DNA from: Ruminococcoides sp052118065
GTDB lineage: Bacteria; Bacillota; Clostridia; Oscillospirales; Acutalibacteraceae
Length of the DNA stretch: 32,534 nucleotides
Direction: 5' to 3'
Assembly (NCBI GenBank): GCA_052118065.1
Contig: JBQKHY010000027.1
Coordinates: 1-32,534, forward strand
The position numbers and the translations under genes were made by a program. Under the pieces are notes generated by a model that searched no databases, had not been told where the DNA came from, and saw nothing but the letters and a program-made list of their open reading frames with translations. Of this stretch, positions 1-6,497 are shown piece after piece; the first letter of the stretch is position 1; every line of letters starts with the position of its first letter.

Positions 1-40
1 ACCACTTCGTGGTCCCCCTCCCTTTACACAAGGGAGGCTG
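1..40. repeat. Truncated hairpin repeat element at window edge
   Basis: Two adjacent hairpins are visible. ACCAC-TTC-GTGGT (1-13) is followed by CCTCCCTT-TACAC-AAGGGAGG (about 20-38). The arrangement, a small hairpin followed by a CTCCCT/AGGGAG hairpin, matches the two elements at 5669-5738 and 5827-5890. The element probably continues to the left of the window. It looks non-coding. Confidence 0.5.
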
Positions 41-92
41 GTTAGTCTCTGCTAATTCTAAATATCTACCCCAAAACAAGGTGAATTCTAAC

Positions 93-144
93 TCTACAAA
101 CCCTAATTTATAAAACTAACCTTTACGCACAATCAGAATTGAAA
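93..144 (-). repeat. Dispersed ~45-bp repeat, copy C
   Basis: Read on the minus strand this stretch contains TTCAATTCTGATTGTG, then GTAAAGGTTAG and AAATTAGGGTTTG. The same series occurs on the plus strand from 5297 and, more degenerate, on the minus strand at 5921-5960. Like the 5921 copy, it lies just right of a CTCCCT hairpin element, so the two repeat types may belong to one composite element. Confidence 0.5.
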
Positions 145-195
145 AGCCCAATTTATTACACTTAATTTTCAGCTAATACATCCACAATTAAACAT

Positions 196-220
196 AAAAA
201 GAGCTACCAAAAGGTAGCTC
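196..220 (-). terminator. Rho-independent terminator of the SGNH hydrolase operon
   Basis: The 8-bp perfect stem GAGCTACC/GGTAGCTC (201-208 with 213-220) has a 4-nt loop. On the minus strand it is followed by a run of five T (196-200). It lies about 90 nt past the stop of the leftward SGNH hydrolase gene. Confidence 0.8.
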
Positions 221-307
221 AAGGAATATAGAATTATTAATTTATTTATTAAGAATTACTAATTTGTATAGCATACTTAAATAAAACACCTAAATACAAA
301 GCATATA

Positions 308-1129
308 TTATTCAAACATTCTACAACCTAATCTAACAAGGGCATTAGCTGATTTCTCTACACTTGTCCAACCGGCTTTATGGACATCATCCATTGCTTC
401 TTCAACTAAATCTGCAATAATTCTATGACCCTTTACTGATGGATGAATATAGTCGTTTTGCACTAAGGAAGTATTACCGGTGCTATTACTATATGTTCTG
501 AAAGTTTCCTCAACATCAGCAATTGCCATATTGCTATCTGTCTTTGCTTCATCATAGTAAATCTGAGTATAATCTTCTCTAAACATTTCTACAAGCTGAC
601 AAAGTAGTTCGGTAAATTTATCACTTTGACCTAAGAATGGGTTATAAACAGTCTGCAAAACTATCTTTGCTTTAGGGTTAAGCTCTCTAATATTTTCGTG
701 AATAGAACGAAGATTTTGCTTAACTGTTTTCAGCATATTCTTAATCATTTTACTATCCTTGCCTTTTTCAATTACTTCAAGAATTTCCGAAAGGTCAAGA
801 TTATTTCTAAGTTGCAAAAAGTCATTACCACCAACAGAAATGACAATTGTTTCTGCTTGTTTTAGGTGAGTTTTTGCCTTTTCGTTTTTCTCAACTAAAT
901 TAAGTACATCAGTAGTTGTGTAACCATTTACTGCATCATTAGTAAGGGTGTAGTCCCTTTCATTTGCAACAATATTGCCATAAATATCATCTTTATTTTC
1001 GATACCTAAACCATAAGCAATTGAGTCGCCTATAACTGCTAAATAGTCCTTTTTAGTTTCTGCAAACATTGTCATTGTGGATGTTACCACCATTAATGCT
1101 GAAATAAATACACAAATTATCTTCTTCAC
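308..1129 (-). CDS. Secreted SGNH/GDSL-family hydrolase
   Basis: This is a serine esterase/lipase-type hydrolase of the SGNH superfamily, which typically removes acyl groups from polysaccharides or lipids; the substrate cannot be told. Numbered from the upstream in-frame ATG at 1138, it has a hydrophobic N-terminal signal peptide (about 5-26), block I GDS with nucleophile Ser39, an Asn-Gly at block II (71-72), block III GGND (103-106) and block V DYIH with Asp229 and His232. I prefer the GTG start at 1127-1129. The AAAGGA ribosome site sits 9 nt before it but directly abuts the upstream ATG. It is the last gene of a leftward group with the YdcF-like gene (37 nt upstream) and a small secreted protein, which suggests a joint cell-surface role. 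The family is clear; the biological role is unknown. Confidence 0.85.
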   Translation of the reverse strand: MKKIICVFISALMVVTSTMTMFAETKKDYLAVIGDSIAYGLGIENKDDIYGNIVANERDYTLTNDAVNGYTTTDVLNLVEKNEKAKTHLKQAETIVISVGGNDFLQLRNNLDLSEILEVIEKGKDSKMIKNMLKTVKQNLRSIHENIRELNPKAKIVLQTVYNPFLGQSDKFTELLCQLVEMFREDYTQIYYDEAKTDSNMAIADVEETFRTYSNSTGNTSLVQNDYIHPSVKGHRIIADLVEEAMDDVHKAGWTSVEKSANALVRLGCRMFE

Positions 1130-1166
1130 TATACACATTCCTTTATTTTATTATGCCATAAAAATA

Positions 1167-1946
1167 TTATTTTAGTAACTCAACAGGTATTGCAAACCAT
1201 TCTCTAACCCAATAGGTTACTATTACTGACTTAATTGGCTTGGCATTTACTGCACCAACTTTGCCGGATTTTCCTTGTCTGTTAGCAATAATTCTTGCTC
1301 TTAACTGATGGTAGCCATCTGTTGCAATAGCAATATTTTCAGACAAATTATTCTTTTCAATTATTTTGTAAGAATTGATTAAGTTAGAATCAGTATTAGT
1401 TGACTTATCTTCAATAAACAATCTATCCTTGCTAATACCTTTCTTAACTAAAATATCGTACATACATTGTGCTTCACTCATAGGTTCATTGCTACCTTGA
1501 CCACCTGACAAAACAGCCTTTGAATTTTCATTTTCAACAAGATAGTCGTAACAAGCCTGTACTCTACGATTTAAGCTACCACTAGGAGAACCATCAGGTC
1601 TAACCATAGCACCTAAAGTAATAATTGTAGAATTTGGTTCAGGTTTTTGCAAAGTAAAGAATGCCATAAGACCACTTATTACTACACCATACACAAGAAA
1701 AAGTGCAATACAAATCTGTATTATTCTATATAGCACCATCTTAAAACCACCCATTAGCCACTTTTCTTTTAGCTTTTGAAAATACTTGTAAAATACACAT
1801 CTGCAAAATACAAAAGCAGTAAACAGTACACCTACAACATTTCCAACACAAATTATTCTCTTAGCCATAGGTAGCAAGAACCATAAGAAAAGTCCTGCAC
1901 TAATAACGGCTAATACAACTCTAATAATCGATTTAAACTTTTTCAT
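1167..1946 (-). CDS. YdcF/SanA-like membrane protein (DUF218)
   Basis: The 259-residue protein has three predicted membrane segments (about 8-26, 31-53 and 70-98) followed by a DUF218 domain (about 105-245). Family-type marks include LGAMV near 111, the GGQG turn at 148-151, SEA at 157-159, an acidic-Thr-Asn stretch near 179-185 and DGYHQLRA near 210. Members such as E. coli YdcF, SanA and ElyC affect envelope integrity, SanA and ElyC with effects on vancomycin sensitivity or peptidoglycan precursors, but the reaction is unresolved. A GGGGA ribosome site lies about 7 nt before the ATG. It is followed after 37 nt by the SGNH hydrolase, so the two are probably co-transcribed. The DUF218 assignment is firm; a role in cell-wall metabolism is inferred from family and neighbour. 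Confidence 0.8.
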   Translation of the reverse strand: MKKFKSIIRVVLAVISAGLFLWFLLPMAKRIICVGNVVGVLFTAFVFCRCVFYKYFQKLKEKWLMGGFKMVLYRIIQICIALFLVYGVVISGLMAFFTLQKPEPNSTIITLGAMVRPDGSPSGSLNRRVQACYDYLVENENSKAVLSGGQGSNEPMSEAQCMYDILVKKGISKDRLFIEDKSTNTDSNLINSYKIIEKNNLSENIAIATDGYHQLRARIIANRQGKSGKVGAVNAKPIKSVIVTYWVREWFAIPVELLK

Positions 1947-2010
1947 TTTTATTTCCCCTATTCTTAAACAATTTAATTATTCGTCACTAAGACTAAGAAA
2001 ACTACTTATT

Positions 2011-2367
2011 CTAATCATTAATTCTATATGAAAGAATAGTCTTTGTTTTTGAAATTTCTTCAAATTTAGGATTATCTGTACAATCGGTAGTAGTTTTTAG
2101 CCAAATATATTTACTACTTGGGTCTGAAACATAAACCTCATCATAAGTAAGTGGATCAAGCTTATCAATAAAACTTTGACCTTCAACATTAGCAGTAATA
2201 CATTCTGCATCATCAGGCATACCTATACAGTTATCCATTAGTGTATAAGTGTGATTATTATAACTTATGTTCATATAATCACTGTCAACTACTGTATCAT
2301 TACTACTTGTAGGAAAAAATACAAAACACATTACAGCTAATAAAGTTAAAATAACTTTTGATAACAT
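2011..2367 (-). CDS. Small secreted protein of unknown function
   Basis: I do not recognise this 118-residue protein. It starts with a basic-hydrophobic signal peptide (MLSKVILTLLAVMCFVFF) and continues as a short acidic, Thr/Asp/Tyr-rich extracellular part with two cysteines that could pair. The start chosen is the ATG at 2365-2367: AGGAAGG lies 9 nt upstream of it. An in-frame TTG four codons earlier directly abuts that ribosome site and is unlikely. It is the first gene of the leftward group with the YdcF-like protein (64 nt gap) and the SGNH hydrolase. Without a lipobox it is probably released or tethered by an uncleaved signal. Confidence 0.55.
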   Translation of the reverse strand: MLSKVILTLLAVMCFVFFPTSSNDTVVDSDYMNISYNNHTYTLMDNCIGMPDDAECITANVEGQSFIDKLDPLTYDEVYVSDPSSKYIWLKTTTDCTDNPKFEEISKTKTILSYRIND

Positions 2368-2537
2368 AAAAATCAACCTTCCTACTAATAATACTTTATA
2401 AACAGGGGAATTGTTGCAAAAAAATTTAAATTTTTCAATTTATTTTACAAACATTATAATATAAAAAAATAATATTGTCATTAGAAAAACAAAAAATCTG
2501 CAAAATTTCTTTATAATAATTATAATAATAGAAAATA

Positions 2538-2566
2538 TTGCAGTAATAATAAATAAATGGTATAAT
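2538..2566 (+). promoter_or_regulatory. Sigma-A promoter with extended -10
   Basis: TTGCAG (2538-2543), a 17-nt spacer, and TATAAT (2561-2566) preceded by TG one base upstream (2558-2559). It lies about 40 nt before the ATG of the zinc-ribbon gene. The weak -35 is offset by the extended -10. Confidence 0.6.
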
Positions 2567-2604
2567 TTTTGTAATATAAGTTTTACATAAGAGGTTTTAG
2601 AACA

Positions 2605-3489
2605 ATGGGTCTCTATGAGTTATTTGAAGATTTACAGAAAATAGATAGGAAAATCACGGAACAAAATGAAAAGGACAGAAGAATACCTTGCAATGTTTGT
2701 GGTGATATGTTCTGTTATGCTGACAGAATAGAACTTTCTGACGGTATATGTTGTCCAAATTGCAGTAACAAAATTTCTCCTTGGTTTGATAAAGAACTGC
2801 AATTCACAAGTGTAATTGATTTGAAAAATCACTTGGCATATAGAGATAAAAACTTTACAGAACTTTTTGACTTTAGTCCTACTATTGAGATTGGCAATGA
2901 ACTAAAAATTCTTATTGATGAAAGAATGAAAAAATTTATCATTGCCGGTGATAATTATGACTATAAGGAGAAAAATTCCGACTTAATACCTTTATCTTCT
3001 GTTACAAGTTGTAGACATAGAGTTGTTGAAAGTAAGGATGAAATTTTCTTTAGAGATGCTCTTGGTCGTACAGGAAGGTTTACTCCTAGGGCGTTTAGCT
3101 ACACCTATGACTTTGTTATTAATATTGAAACTAACCTTCCCTTTATGAGTAGTATGGAATTTAAGATTAATGAATATATGATAGGTAAAGATAATCCTAC
3201 AGTAATTCAAGTCAGTGAAGAAAAATTTACTAACAAAATCAAGGACTTTTTCAAGATAGAAAGAATGTATCCGGGAAAAATCAATAACTCTGAGGATGTT
3301 AAAAATTCACCTGAATACAAAACATATGAACACTATGCAGAAAAAATGTGTGAGGCAATTTTGCAAGGTAAGGAAAATGCAAAGAACCGTTATTATGACA
3401 AATCTAAGTATATTATTTGTGAGTGGTGTGGCTCAAAAATAGATATTAATGCATCTACTTGTCCTCATTGTGGTGGTGTAAATAAATAA
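2605..3489 (+). CDS. Zinc-ribbon protein with N- and C-terminal Cys4 sites
   Basis: The 294-residue cytoplasmic protein has no signal peptide or membrane segment. An N-terminal ribbon uses Cys29/Cys32 and Cys50/Cys53, with extra cysteines at 37 and 49, and resembles the DUF4428-type ribbon often joined to a PH-like domain. The middle (about 75-210) is a beta-rich stretch compatible with that PH-like fold. A C-terminal zinc ribbon uses Cys272/Cys275 and Cys286/Cys289. AGAGG lies 11 nt before the ATG. It is monocistronic, with its own promoter and a bidirectional terminator at 3508-3544. No enzymatic motif is visible; a protein-protein or nucleic-acid binding role is only a guess from zinc ribbons. 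Confidence 0.6.
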   Translation: MGLYELFEDLQKIDRKITEQNEKDRRIPCNVCGDMFCYADRIELSDGICCPNCSNKISPWFDKELQFTSVIDLKNHLAYRDKNFTELFDFSPTIEIGNELKILIDERMKKFIIAGDNYDYKEKNSDLIPLSSVTSCRHRVVESKDEIFFRDALGRTGRFTPRAFSYTYDFVINIETNLPFMSSMEFKINEYMIGKDNPTVIQVSEEKFTNKIKDFFKIERMYPGKINNSEDVKNSPEYKTYEHYAEKMCEAILQGKENAKNRYYDKSKYIICEWCGSKIDINASTCPHCGGVNK

Positions 3490-3507
3490 AACTTTATATA
3501 TAAGTAA

Positions 3508-3544
3508 AGGGTTGATACTAATTAAAGTATCAACCCTATTTTTT
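3508..3544. terminator. Bidirectional terminator between convergent genes
   Basis: The perfect 12-bp stem AGGGTTGATACT/AGTATCAACCCT (3508-3519 with 3526-3537) is followed on the plus strand by six T (3539-3544). On the minus strand it is followed by TTTACTT. It serves the zinc-ribbon gene and the leftward transporter, whose stop codon overlaps the T run. Confidence 0.85.
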
Positions 3545-4898
3545 AGCCTATAAACTTTTGTGCAAAAACTATTAAAATTAATATTGGCAGAACATACTGC
3601 AAGTATGGTTTTACAATTCTAGGAAGTTTCATACCTTTACCTGTATTACACTCATTGTAATAGTTATCAAAACCCCAACCAAACTTAGTAACACAGAATA
3701 GAAGATAAACTAAAGAACCTAGTGGAAGTAGAATATTACTTACAACAAAGTCCTCCATATCTAGGATACCCATACCAAGTACATTAACACCACTTAGTAA
3801 ATTAAAGCCAAACATACAAGGTAGGCTTGTTATGAAAACTATAATAAAGTTAATAATTGATGATTTCTTTCTGCTAATATGAAATGTATCTGATACGAAA
3901 GAAACAAGGTTTTCAAACACTGCAATAACTGTTGAGAAACTTGCAAATGTCATAAACAAGAAGAACAATGTTCCCCAAATTCTGCCACCTGCCATATTTA
4001 CAAATACATTTGGCAATGCATCAAAGATAAGTGCAGGGCCTTGACCTGCTTCTACATTATAAGAGAAACAAGCAGGGAAAATAATTAAACCTGCCATAAT
4101 TGCAACGAATGTATCTAGGCAACAAATTCTCACAGCTTCACCGGTTAGAGTATGGTCTTTCTTCATATAGCTACCGAAAATTTCCATAGCTGCAATACCT
4201 AAACTTAAAGTAAAGAATGCTTGGCTCATTGCTGAAGTAATAACATTGCCTAAACCGATTTTGCTAACTCTCTCAAGGTCAGGAATCAGATAAAAGCTAA
4301 GACCTTCTTTTGCACCTGACAAAGTAACACTATGAATTGCCAAAACTACAATTAGCACTAACAAGGCTACCATCATAAACTTACTTACTTTTTCAAGGCC
4401 TTTTTGAACACCTTTGCTACATACAAAGAAACCTAAAGCAGTAATTATGAAAATCCAAATTAACATTTCTATAGGTGATGAAGTTAAATTATTAAACACA
4501 TTAGAAACTGACTTAGAGTCCATACCGGTTTTAAATTCACCTGTGGCAAATTTATAGAAATATGATGTCATCCAACCGGAAACTGTTGTGTAATACATCA
4601 TCAGCATATAGCAACCTAACATACAGAACCAACCATGAATATGCCATTTACTCTTTGGCTTTTCAAGTGTTTTGTAACTTAGAACTGCACTTTTACCACT
4701 TGCTCTACCAACTGCAAATTCCATTGTCAAAACAGGAATACCCATTAACACTAAGAATATTAAATAGAACAGTACAAACAGTCCACCACCGTTTTGACCA
4801 ACAACATAAGGATATCTCCATACATTACCTATACCTATAGCACAACCTGCACTAACAAGTAGAAAACCTGTACGGGACTTGAAGCTTTCTCTTTCCAT
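3543..4898 (-). CDS. Sodium:neurotransmitter symporter (NSS/SNF) family transporter
   Basis: This is a Na+-coupled amino-acid-type symporter of the LeuT fold in the plasma membrane. The N-terminus carries the family signature: the TM1 stretch GCAIGIGNVWRYPYV, whose unwound part binds Na+ and substrate, followed by NGGGLFVLFYLI and the GIPVLTMEFAVGR segment. About 11 hydrophobic segments follow, as in many bacterial members. The start is the ATG at 4896-4898, with AGGAG 8 nt upstream; an in-frame GTG nine codons earlier lies before the ribosome site. Its own promoter (4932-4961) and terminator make it monocistronic. The substrate is probably a neutral or aromatic amino acid by family analogy; the sequence does not say which. 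Confidence 0.9.
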   Translation of the reverse strand: MERESFKSRTGFLLVSAGCAIGIGNVWRYPYVVGQNGGGLFVLFYLIFLVLMGIPVLTMEFAVGRASGKSAVLSYKTLEKPKSKWHIHGWFCMLGCYMLMMYYTTVSGWMTSYFYKFATGEFKTGMDSKSVSNVFNNLTSSPIEMLIWIFIITALGFFVCSKGVQKGLEKVSKFMMVALLVLIVVLAIHSVTLSGAKEGLSFYLIPDLERVSKIGLGNVITSAMSQAFFTLSLGIAAMEIFGSYMKKDHTLTGEAVRICCLDTFVAIMAGLIIFPACFSYNVEAGQGPALIFDALPNVFVNMAGGRIWGTLFFLFMTFASFSTVIAVFENLVSFVSDTFHISRKKSSIINFIIVFITSLPCMFGFNLLSGVNVLGMGILDMEDFVVSNILLPLGSLVYLLFCVTKFGWGFDNYYNECNTGKGMKLPRIVKPYLQYVLPILILIVFAQKFIG

Positions 4899-4931
4899 TA
4901 TACCTACTCCTAAAAATTTAATCACCTATGT

Positions 4932-4961
4932 ATTATACTCATCTAAAAGTAGGCAAGTCAA
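4932..4961 (-). promoter_or_regulatory. Sigma-A promoter of the NSS transporter
   Basis: On the minus strand: TTGACT (4956-4961), an 18-nt spacer, TATAAT (4932-4937). The transporter ATG is about 34 nt downstream. Confidence 0.65.
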
Positions 4962-4992
4962 GAAAAAGAATTTATTTCGTTATTATGTACAA

Positions 4993-5181
4993 TTATAAGA
5001 CAACATCATTGTCTAATAAATCATCTGTATCTTCAAAATCATCAATAAAATCAAAGTCACTATCTAAGTCATCACTAATAATATCATCATTAAATATAAC
5101 ATCGTATTCAAGTGCTTGTTCACCTAAATCAAGATTACCGTCACCGTTTAAATCAAAAAGATTGTCTAAAGCCTCAAACAT
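4993..5181 (-). CDS. Small acidic protein with a single EF-hand loop
   Basis: The 62-residue protein opens with a short amphipathic helix and a canonical 12-residue EF-hand loop at 10-21 (DLNGDGNLDLGE: ligands Asp10, Asn12, Asp14, Asp18 and Glu21). The rest is a very acidic Asp/Ile/Phe-rich tail. GGAGG sits 8 nt before the ATG, an excellent ribosome site, which supports a real gene despite its size. It lacks a signal peptide, so it should be cytoplasmic. It resembles short acidic EF-hand proteins I recall seeing annotated as hypothetical in gut Firmicutes. Ca2+ binding is inferred from the loop. A second loop, which EF-hands normally need for pairing, is absent, so it may dimerise. It is not a dockerin, which has two such loops and is secreted. 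Confidence 0.7.
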   Translation of the reverse strand: MFEALDNLFDLNGDGNLDLGEQALEYDVIFNDDIISDDLDSDFDFIDDFEDTDDLLDNDVVL

Positions 5182-5296
5182 AAATCATACCTCCATATAT
5201 GTCTTATTTGCATTATTATAATAACATATTACCTGTACCAAAAATGGAACTTACCTCTTGTGTATAAAATTTTATTTTTTGTTGGATAATTAAACT

Positions 5297-5385
5297 TTTT
5301 CAATTTTGATTGTGGGTAAATGTTAGTTTGGTAAATTAGGGTTTTCAATTTTGTCTGTGGGTTAAGGTAAATTTGTAGTGAGAAT
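5297..5385 (+). repeat. Two direct copies of the dispersed ~45-bp repeat (A and B)
   Basis: Copy A begins TTTTCAATTTTGATTGTGGG and ends AAATTAGGGT. Copy B follows at once with TTTCAATTTTGTCTGTGGG, GTTAAGG and TAAATTTG. The same series on the opposite strand makes copies C (93-144) and D (5921-5960). Confidence 0.55.
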
Positions 5386-5423
5386 ATATACTTTAAAATT
5401 ATATGGAACTATGACTCACAGGT

Positions 5424-5449
5424 GTAGGGGACATCATTGATATCCCGTT
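5424..5449 (+). repeat. Short palindromic repeat, left member
   Basis: GTAGGGG leads into arms GGGACATCA (5428-5436) and TGATATCCC (5438-5446) around one central base, with one mismatch. CCCGTT closes the element. It pairs in style with the inverted copy at 5548-5573: identical flanks, different palindrome core. Confidence 0.55.
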
Positions 5450-5547
5450 TGAAAATTAAACTTTCTATTTGTATTTTGTCCTTTGTAGTTATTATAAATT
5501 TATAGTCTGCAAATAGGACAATAATCCCATAGGTATCACACTTTTTT

Positions 5548-5573
5548 AACGGGCGAACAGTGTTCGCCCCTAC
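5548..5573 (-). repeat. Short palindromic repeat, right member (inverted)
   Basis: The arms GGGCGAACA (5551-5559) and TGTTCGCCC (5561-5569) are perfect around one central G. Read on the minus strand the flanks are GTAGGGG and CCCGTT, as in the copy at 5424. The two therefore form an inverted pair around about 98 bp. Confidence 0.6.
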
Positions 5574-5636
5574 CGTGCAACTCATAATTTTTCTTATATC
5601 TTATAGTTAAAGATGAAGGAAAGTTTCTTCTATGAT

Positions 5637-5662
5637 GATATTTTAAACAAGTTTAAAATATC
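5637..5662. repeat. 12-bp perfect inverted repeat
   Basis: GATATTTTAAAC (5637-5648), AA, GTTTAAAATATC (5651-5662). It is nested inside TGAAGGA (5614-5620) and TCCTTCA (5669-5675), so a larger cruciform is possible. There is no T run, so it is not a typical terminator. Confidence 0.6.
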
Positions 5663-5668
5663 AACCAC

Positions 5669-5738
5669 TCCTTCAGTCATTCTTTAAAAGGTGAATTGCT
5701 TTGCAATTCACGAATGACAGCTCCCTCAGCGAGGGAGC
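5669..5738 (+). repeat. Multi-hairpin repeat element 1
   Basis: Nested and serial hairpins: GTCATTC (5676-5682) pairs with GAATGAC (5713-5719) around GTGAATTGC-TTT-GCAATTCAC (5691-5711). Then comes GCTCCCTC-AGC-GAGGGAGC (5720-5738). The layout resembles short non-autonomous dispersed repeats of Ruminococcus-like genomes; that comparison is from memory. Confidence 0.6.
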
Positions 5739-5826
5739 CTTTGTCTTTACCATAATTTATACTAATTTATAAAGTCTGTACTATTTAAAAATTGCGTACT
5801 AATTTTAGATTTGTACAGACCATTTT

Positions 5827-5890
5827 GCCTCCCTCGCTGAGGGAGGTGGCGAATTTGTTTAAAGAAAACAAATTTTTGGCGGAAGGAGGG
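5827..5890 (-). repeat. Multi-hairpin repeat element 2 (inverted)
   Basis: CCTCCCTC-GCT-GAGGGAGG (5828-5846) is followed by AATTTGTTT (5852-5860) with AAACAAATT (5866-5874), ending GGAAGGAGGG. On the minus strand the order (CTCCTTC, hairpin, CTCCCTCAGCGAGGGAG) matches element 1. Between the two elements lies an inverted pair GTCTGTAC (5774-5781)/GTACAGAC (5813-5820). Confidence 0.6.
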
Positions 5891-5920
5891 AAAATAATTT
5901 GCCACAGAGTTTGTTAGCAC

Positions 5921-5960
5921 CACAAACCCCAATTTATCTAATTAACCTTAACATAGGAAA
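5921..5960 (-). repeat. Dispersed ~45-bp repeat, copy D (degenerate)
   Basis: Read on the minus strand: GTTAAGGTTAATTAG, then AAATTGGGGTTTG. It aligns with copy C over the GGTTAG and AAATTAGGGTTTG parts. The left half is not recognisable. Confidence 0.4.
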
Positions 5961-5976
5961 AAACTATTTTACAAAT

Positions 5977-6010
5977 GAAAAAGGTGAACATATCCAAGAT
6001 ACATTCACCT
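5977..6010 (-). terminator. Terminator of the MATE-GNAT-deformylase operon
   Basis: On the minus strand AGGTGAA (from 6010) pairs with TTCACCT (ending at 5982), with an inner GATA/TATC helix. Five T follow (5977-5981 complement). It lies about 75 nt past the deformylase stop. Confidence 0.7.
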
Positions 6011-6084
6011 AAAATTAAAAGTAATTTCAAAATATTAACTATTGTAAATTACAATACAAACTATTATTAATTATAATAAAAATT

Positions 6085-6495
6085 TTAGATTACGATACCG
6101 TCACAATGGTCAACTTCATGTTGGATAATTTGAGCAGTCCAACCTGTGAACTTTTCGGTATGTTCCTTAAAATTCATATCAAGGTACTTTACTGTAATAT
6201 TCTTATATCTTGTTGTAGGTCTTACGCCGGACAAAGAAAGGCAACCTTCCTCTGTTTCAAACTTACTGCTTTTTGCAGTTATAGTTGGGTTAATCATTAG
6301 CTTAGTGAAACCATTATCGTTAATAGCAATAATTCTTTTCTTAACACCAATCATATTAGCTGCCATACCAACACAGGCATTTCTGTTTGCCTCTAATGTA
6401 TCCACCAAGTCCATAGCAGTTTTTATATCTGCTACTGTTGCATCAGTTGACTTTTGACCTAGGAAAATAACATCTTTTACAATTTCTCTAACCAT
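6085..6495 (-). CDS. def: Peptide deformylase-like protein with altered motif I
   Basis: Peptide deformylases remove the N-formyl group from new proteins with a metal held by one Cys and two His. Here motif II EGCLS (83-87, Cys85) and motif III HEVDH (126-130) are intact, so the metal site and catalytic Glu127 should be present. Motif I, normally GxGxAAxQ, reads CVGMAANM (41-48). The first Gly is Cys and the Gln that supports catalysis is Met48. At 136 residues it is shorter than main deformylases (about 150-190). It resembles the second deformylase-like copies of Firmicutes, some of which I recall being reported as inactive or specialised. AAGGAG precedes the ATG inside the end of the GNAT gene, 2 nt away, so it is last in the MATE-GNAT operon. 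Confidence 0.85.
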   Translation of the reverse strand: MVREIVKDVIFLGQKSTDATVADIKTAMDLVDTLEANRNACVGMAANMIGVKKRIIAINDNGFTKLMINPTITAKSSKFETEEGCLSLSGVRPTTRYKNITVKYLDMNFKEHTEKFTGWTAQIIQHEVDHCDGIVI

Positions 6496-6497
6496 AA

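Larger units (their letters stand above)
5182..6084. other. Gene-free repeat cluster
   Basis: About 900 bp with no convincing reading frame or ribosome site. It holds two 45-bp direct repeats (5297-5385), a pair of inverted palindromic elements (5424-5449 and 5548-5573), a 12-bp inverted repeat (5637-5662), two multi-hairpin elements in opposite orientation (5669-5738, 5827-5890), a fourth copy of the 45-bp repeat (5921-5960) and the deformylase-operon terminator. Confidence 0.7.

Noticed and set aside
4993..5181. EF-hand protein as a cellulosomal dockerin
   Set aside because: Dockerins have two calcium loops and a signal peptide on a larger secreted enzyme; neither is present.
4928..5221. 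Ser/Lys-rich plus-strand frame opposite the EF-hand gene
   Set aside because: No ribosome site, and its composition follows from the Asp codons on the other strand; the minus-strand frame has GGAGG at ideal distance.
5182..6084. CRISPR array or integrative element in the repeat cluster
   Set aside because: Repeats are not evenly spaced, there are no spacers of constant length, and no cas, integrase or transposase gene is near.
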